IMG/VR virus record: IMGVR_UViG_3300005511_000074
Coordinates: 1-25,681 of that record
Length of the DNA stretch: 25,681 nt
Source of the DNA: a virus
Direction: 5' to 3' (one strand)
The notes under the pieces were generated by a model. The model was not told where the DNA came from. It did not search any database and saw only the letters and a list, made by a program, of their open reading frames with translations. This document shows, one piece after another, positions 21,666 to 25,681 of the stretch. The translations under genes were made by a program, and so were the position numbers. Position 1 is the first letter of the stretch. Every line of letters begins with the position of its first letter.

Positions 21666-24200
21666 TTATTCTTGTCGCAACTGTGGGTCTTGGCCCGGTG
21701 CGTCTGGTTCTGGTGCATCCAGCACGGCTTGCAGGAACTTGTCGTACTCCCCGCTTACCTGCACGTTGATGTTTGTCAGTGCGTCCTCAAGCGTCTGTGT
21801 CGTTGAGGTAAATGTCTCGTTGAACAGAGCCGCTTCTTGCTGAGGGGTAATCATGGCTTGCAGTGCTACTTGCTCGCGTTGGATTGCAGCTTGCAGGTAG
21901 AGCTTTTCGCGCTCTGCTTGCTGTTCCATTTGCAGCTTGGCTAGCTCGCGTTGGTGTGCCAGTTCCGCTTTCTTGTCGTCCTTCTGCGTCTCTGCTTGAA
22001 TGCGCATGGCATCCAGTTGTGCTTGACGCTCTTGCTTCTGCGCTGCTGCCTGTGCGTTGATCTTCGCAAGCTCGAACTGTGCTTGCACGTCAGGTGACAT
22101 TTGCGGTTGTGGTGGCTGTGGCATTGGTGCAGGTGGCTGCTGGAAGAACTCTTCTGGGTTCATGCCCATAGCCTTGACCATGCGTTGCAGCGTGTTGTGG
22201 ATCAAGTTGTAGTTGGTCAGACCTGATGGACCGCCCGGGGTCATCATTGCTTGCACTTGGAATTCGCTGATCGTTTTCAGATTAGCCAGCTCACGCGCAC
22301 GGTCACCAGTGCCAAGACCTACCTTAACTTCAACGCCATACTGGTTGTTGGCATCTACGGGGTTGGCATCGACCAGTTCCCCGTTCACGCGTACTTGCAT
22401 CAACTCGTCTTGGTATTGAGCAAGCAGCTTTTGTGTACGCAGTGCTAGTGGGCGCAAGCCTGTCTGTGCGAAGTCACGGCACATCAGCTTGATACGTTGC
22501 TCACTGCGCTCTGTCATGGCCATGTAGCCAGCAGCCGTTTCGTTGTTCACGTCTGCGTCACTACCTTGCGTTAGCTTCTGCACGCCGGTGCGTTCTTGCT
22601 TCATGGTGTCCAGCACTTGCATTACCGCTGTTGTGTTCGCAATGTCGCCACTCGTTGTTGGCAACACGGAAACAGCAGTCATGTCCTTGGTACGGACAAT
22701 GCCGCCCGGGCGAGAGTCCAACAGGTCGGAGATATTGACCTTTGTCTCGTCTACCAGCATCTGTGCATTGGCACCGAAGCTCACGTTGTCAACGAGCGAG
22801 CGTACAAGCTGTGTTTGCAGAGTTTGGATACCCTGTGCTTGCTCTGCTGTGGAGATACCGAATGCCAAGTGGGGCAGGCTGTTGCTAGAGATCATGATGA
22901 ACGGATTGCCGTCACATGGGCCGTTCTCAAGGATCGTGCCGCCACAACGAATGATCTTGCGCCATTCAGCAATGCCGGTCTTGCGGTAGTCCATCTTGAT
23001 ATAGCTCTCTACTACCGTTACTTCGCGCATTGATGTATCGCCGCTCTCATCGAAGTGTGGAGAGGCATATGCGCCTTGCAGCTCTGTACGGGTCAAGTAG
23101 GTAGCTGTCAGCTCTGAATCGAACTCGTTGCTGCTGAGCTGGTCTACCACGTCTGCATCGAAGCCCATTGCGCGCAGGTCTGAGAGAGTCAGTTTGCGTT
23201 GATGTGCCGCGTATCGCGCGTCTTCCGCGCTTCGTGCTCGTGGATCAATCAAGAACTCGTCAAGCGGAACGTTGATGATATTGATTTGACCGCGCGTGGT
23301 CTTGTCAGCATCGGGCCACTTGTGGATAACCACATCATGCAGACGTTCGCTGATGTGTGATGCTGTTGGGTCAAACTGTTGTGGTGCTTGCTGACCCACT
23401 GCCATTGCGTTTGCTTGCGCCTGACCCTGCTGGATCATGCTCAATGACTGGTAGTGTGGGTTCGCGTACTGGCGGTGCTTTACGACTGCAAAAGCACCGC
23501 TCTCTGCTTCAAGAGCTAATGCCGCGTATTGCAGGTCTGTAATTCCCTTGTAGTCAATGGACTCGGGTGTTAGGTCAGACTGCCAGTACACTTTGATGAT
23601 GCCTGCTGGTGCCATCAGTGCATCGTGGAACCACGTGCGGCAAATCTTGTAGTAGTCGTTCTGCTCACGCCATACGTGATTGACCATCGCTGTGGTCATC
23701 TCTGCTGACTTCTTCTTTGCTGGATGGCGTTCTTGGAAACGCACAACGTCGCTCTGATTGCCGCAGAACACGTCCATCAGGGATGGCAGTATCCAGTTGA
23801 TTGTGTCTTGTACTGATGTGTCTACGAACTTGGAGCGGTCTGGTAGTTGCTGCTCGAAACGTCCCTCTGGCTGTGCAAGAAAGAACTCATTGCTAATAGC
23901 AGCGCGGACGGAGATTTCATCTTGAACGAATGAACGTGCGTAGTTTTCATGCACATCCAGAATCGCAAGCACTTCCATGTCGGACAGTGGCTCTTGCGCT
24001 TTGCCGTCTTCATCGGCGCCTAGCTCGTCGGCTGCTACCTCGATGCTTGGGCCTTCTTCTTGTGGGAACAGACCGGGAAGCAAGCTCTGAACCATTACAA
24101 GTTCGTCTTCGCTTGGCTCGCTGCCCTTCTTCTGTGTGAACAACGGATCGTTGTCCTCGGAAATTGGTTGTTGGCTGCCTGTTTTTGTTTTTCTAGCCAT
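21666..24200 (-). CDS. Portal protein, 844 aa
   Basis: Dodecameric ring through which DNA enters and leaves the head. The body contains WILPSLMDVFCGNQSDVVRFQERHP and DYYKICRTWFHDALMAPAGIIKVYW near the start, SSNSLPHLAFGIS and SFGANAQMLVDET in the middle, and SDADVNNETAAGYMAMTERSEQRI, all typical of the large P22-like podovirus portal family. The C-terminal 120 residues form a Pro/Gln linker and a long Gln/Glu/Lys coiled coil, as in portal barrels. I choose ATG 24200 (AGGG 8 bases upstream) over a TTG 45 bases further up, which would place the promoter inside the gene. Confidence 0.9.
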   Translation of the reverse strand: MARKTKTGSQQPISEDNDPLFTQKKGSEPSEDELVMVQSLLPGLFPQEEGPSIEVAADELGADEDGKAQEPLSDMEVLAILDVHENYARSFVQDEISVRAAISNEFFLAQPEGRFEQQLPDRSKFVDTSVQDTINWILPSLMDVFCGNQSDVVRFQERHPAKKKSAEMTTAMVNHVWREQNDYYKICRTWFHDALMAPAGIIKVYWQSDLTPESIDYKGITDLQYAALALEAESGAFAVVKHRQYANPHYQSLSMIQQGQAQANAMAVGQQAPQQFDPTASHISERLHDVVIHKWPDADKTTRGQINIINVPLDEFLIDPRARSAEDARYAAHQRKLTLSDLRAMGFDADVVDQLSSNEFDSELTATYLTRTELQGAYASPHFDESGDTSMREVTVVESYIKMDYRKTGIAEWRKIIRCGGTILENGPCDGNPFIMISSNSLPHLAFGISTAEQAQGIQTLQTQLVRSLVDNVSFGANAQMLVDETKVNISDLLDSRPGGIVRTKDMTAVSVLPTTSGDIANTTAVMQVLDTMKQERTGVQKLTQGSDADVNNETAAGYMAMTERSEQRIKLMCRDFAQTGLRPLALRTQKLLAQYQDELMQVRVNGELVDANPVDANNQYGVEVKVGLGTGDRARELANLKTISEFQVQAMMTPGGPSGLTNYNLIHNTLQRMVKAMGMNPEEFFQQPPAPMPQPPQPQMSPDVQAQFELAKINAQAAAQKQERQAQLDAMRIQAETQKDDKKAELAHQRELAKLQMEQQAEREKLYLQAAIQREQVALQAMITPQQEAALFNETFTSTTQTLEDALTNINVQVSGEYDKFLQAVLDAPEPDAPGQDPQLRQE

Positions 24201-24228
24201 TGCGGTTTCCCTAATAGGTGTACCGCTG

Positions 24229-24236
24229 TATTTATT
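24229..24236 (-). promoter_or_regulatory. AATAAATA late-type promoter box of the portal gene
   Basis: Lies between the terminator after the capsid gene and the portal ATG, 29 bases upstream of it. A weak 5-bp pairing GCGGT/ACCGC flanks the RBS, but there is no strong hiding hairpin. Confidence 0.55.
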
Positions 24237-24251
24237 AACGCTCAAATGAAA

Positions 24252-24273
24252 AGAGGGAGCCGTAGCTCCCTCT
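24252..24273 (-). terminator. Strong rho-independent terminator after the capsid gene
   Basis: On the minus strand a perfect 9-bp stem AGAGGGAGC / GCTCCCTCT closes a UACG tetraloop (UNCG class with C-G closing pair), followed by TTTTCATTT. It lies 20 bases beyond the capsid stop and cuts scaffold-capsid transcripts off from the portal gene. Confidence 0.93.
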
Positions 24274-24292
24274 GTGTTTTCACTCGATCAGA

Positions 24293-25246
24293 TTAGGTGC
24301 CTGAGAGGTCACGGATCTGGAATGAAGCTGCTTCATTACGGTGTTCCAAAGTACCTTCCCAACGAATCTCGAAGTTCTTTGCGTCACCAGTTACTGCCAG
24401 CTCTTGCGTCTCGAAACCACGCAGAGTAGCCAGTGCCAGCATGCTTGTGTCAACACCATAAACAGCGTTGTCGCTGATCTGAGCCATGATTCGGTTTGGA
24501 ACGCACTTGACGTCACCGAAGTCTGAACCGTAGATGGTGTAAGCAGTGTTCAGTGTGTCGCCTTGACCGTTCACGACTTGCTGACGAGCAACGTTGCCGG
24601 TGAAAGCTGACTGCACTTGCTTTGTGTTTGGAGTCATCAACAGCATTGAAACGTTACCGCCTGCTGTGAATGTCTGTGACAGAGCTTGCTTCAGGATGGT
24701 TTCGCTGTATGCACGGGCTGTACCGGCTACTGGTGCTGTACCTGGCACACCATAGACTGGTGCTGAGGAACCTGTACCACCGAAGAAGTTTGTTGCCAGT
24801 GCGCCCTTCAGACCACGCATTGAGCGGCCTGTACCAACTGCACCAGCAGAAGCTGTTGAGCTAGCGATGATGTTAGCTTCAATGTTCTTCTTCAGTTCCT
24901 TCATTGTGTTGGCTGTAATACGTGCCAACTGGTTTGGACCTGCGTGGTTGACCGCTTCCTGTGTGTTGGACACTGAGAAAGCGTTCTTCAGGATCATGGT
25001 GTAGTTACCAAGACGAACTGTTGGAGCCTTAGCTGCGTATGAAGCGTCTGAACCTTCGATTGCACCACCACCAACTACTGCTGCTTGCAGTGTGTCAGTT
25101 TGCCACTCGTGGAATGTTGAGTTAGCGGAAACACGATCAATGGCGGATGCCAGTGGTGTGTCGGATGGAGCGATACTGAATACCTTTTCGATCAGGTCTT
25201 CACGGTTACCTACGGTACCGTATGTGGTTACTGTATTTGATGGCAT
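24293..25246 (-). CDS. Major capsid protein, SU10/DUF5309-like, 317 aa
   Basis: HK97-fold shell protein. The start MPSNTVTTYGTVGNREDLIEKVFSIAPSDTPLASA-like region (written in parts: TYGTVGNREDL, then SIAPSDTPLAS), FHEWQTDTL at about 46-54, and NYTMILKNAFSVSNTQEAVNHAG are the recurring features of the DUF5309 capsid family. The C-terminus has FGDVKCVPNRIM and FEIRWEGTLEHRNEAASFQI, also typical. AAGGA site 10 bases before ATG 25246. It follows the scaffold gene and is cut off from the portal by a terminator, consistent with the need for hundreds of copies. Confidence 0.92.
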   Translation of the reverse strand: MPSNTVTTYGTVGNREDLIEKVFSIAPSDTPLASAIDRVSANSTFHEWQTDTLQAAVVGGGAIEGSDASYAAKAPTVRLGNYTMILKNAFSVSNTQEAVNHAGPNQLARITANTMKELKKNIEANIIASSTASAGAVGTGRSMRGLKGALATNFFGGTGSSAPVYGVPGTAPVAGTARAYSETILKQALSQTFTAGGNVSMLLMTPNTKQVQSAFTGNVARQQVVNGQGDTLNTAYTIYGSDFGDVKCVPNRIMAQISDNAVYGVDTSMLALATLRGFETQELAVTGDAKNFEIRWEGTLEHRNEAASFQIRDLSGT

Positions 25247-25289
25247 CTTTATTATCCTTTTTATGAGCCAGATGGGTTTTGCGACCCCT

Positions 25290-25681
25290 TTATTTCTTCT
25301 TGGTCATCTGATGAAACAGATAATCCTCTAGGGTCTTCACGGACTGATCGCTCTTAAATCGATCGTTCCATGCTTTTGCTTCACGGGCTGCTTGTGTCTG
25401 AGCTTGTCGCTTTGCGAAGCCCGGATCACCAGTAGTTGCCGTACCAGCATTCAAAGTTTTGCCAGAGTTCTTGTTGTTGCTCTTTCTCTGGTCGTTAGCT
25501 TTTACTAACTGATCGTACAAGGCCGCTTTGTGTGCCACTGACACAATGCGTGCATCGAGAATCGAGTCCAGTTCCTGCGCGCTGAAACCTTCCTGTGTGA
25601 GATAGGCTTGCATGCGGGTCTTGTCTCGCTCTGCGACTTCAGGGTTCTTCCACGTTGGCAGTAGTTCAAGGAGCTTCTTTT
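25290..25681 (-). CDS. Capsid scaffolding protein (partial, N-terminus beyond right edge)
   Basis: Assembly scaffold, released after the shell forms. The frame is open to the edge of the window upstream of the first visible Met at 25613, reading LLELLPTWKNPEVAERDKTR, so the start is outside. The visible part is charged and helical (LTQEGFSAQELDSILDARIVSVAHKAALYDQLVKAN), as in podovirus scaffold proteins. It ends with a disordered basic tail (KKSNNKNSG-like, then FHQMTKKK) that would bind coat protein. It sits directly upstream of the capsid gene. Confidence 0.82.
   Translation of the reverse strand, partial: KKLLELLPTWKNPEVAERDKTRMQAYLTQEGFSAQELDSILDARIVSVAHKAALYDQLVKANDQRKSNNKNSGKTLNAGTATTGDPGFAKRQAQTQAAREAKAWNDRFKSDQSVKTLEDYLFHQMTKKK

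Noticed and set aside
24201-24245. Upstream TTG start for the portal
   Set aside because: Would put the AATAAATA box inside the gene, while ATG 24200 has a suitable AGGG site.

Overview
The window reads as the structural half of a podovirus-like tailed phage whose left edge meets a bacterial gene. Bases 1-110 (minus strand) encode the N-terminus of a 4Fe-4S ferredoxin of the YfhL/FdxA type common in proteobacteria (a betaproteobacterial host is my inference). Everything from about 508 onward looks like phage. No integrase, repressor, terminase or polymerase is visible, so I cannot tell whether this is a prophage edge or a chimeric join. The host/phage boundary should lie between about 160 and 500.

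Left arm (about 500-4900): an early/accessory region. It holds four small proteins (at 858-, 2170+, 2430+ and 3182-) that share a C-terminal MFKLxF-like signature, a small membrane protein, and a 970-base gene-free stretch. That stretch looks like a large structured non-coding RNA (about 985-1765, plus strand): dozens of perfectly paired helices, several GAAA-type loops, a UCCG loop and a 10-base perfect long-range complement closing a multibranched 3' domain. Next comes a minus-strand operon with a 243-aa unknown protein, a clamp-loader-like AAA+ ATPase and the fourth small paralogue. A lone plus-strand gene at 4890 carries the RNxxxH motif of HEPN RNases.

Right arm (5468-25681, all minus strand; transcription order right to left): scaffold, major capsid protein, strong terminator, portal, two small genes, adaptor, a tail hub with ten inserted GxGY repeats, a small virion protein, three ejection-type proteins (one with a lytic transglycosylase domain), a tail-collar fibre with HxH motifs, a Gly/Ala-rich protein, a GNAT-like protein, a 101-aa protein, terminator, a free-standing HNH/AP2 homing endonuclease, and three tail-fibre-like genes.

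Regulation is the most coherent story. Seven TAAATA boxes resembling the T4 late promoter TATAAATA sit just upstream of genes or of the RNA. At four genes the box lies between, or overlaps, the arms of an inverted repeat whose downstream arm is the ribosome binding site. Transcripts reading through from upstream should hide the site, while transcripts from the box should lack the upstream arm. This is the arrangement known for T4 lysozyme and I-TevI. The presence of a clamp-loader-like ATPase fits a T4-like late transcription scheme, but no sigma factor or clamp is seen here.
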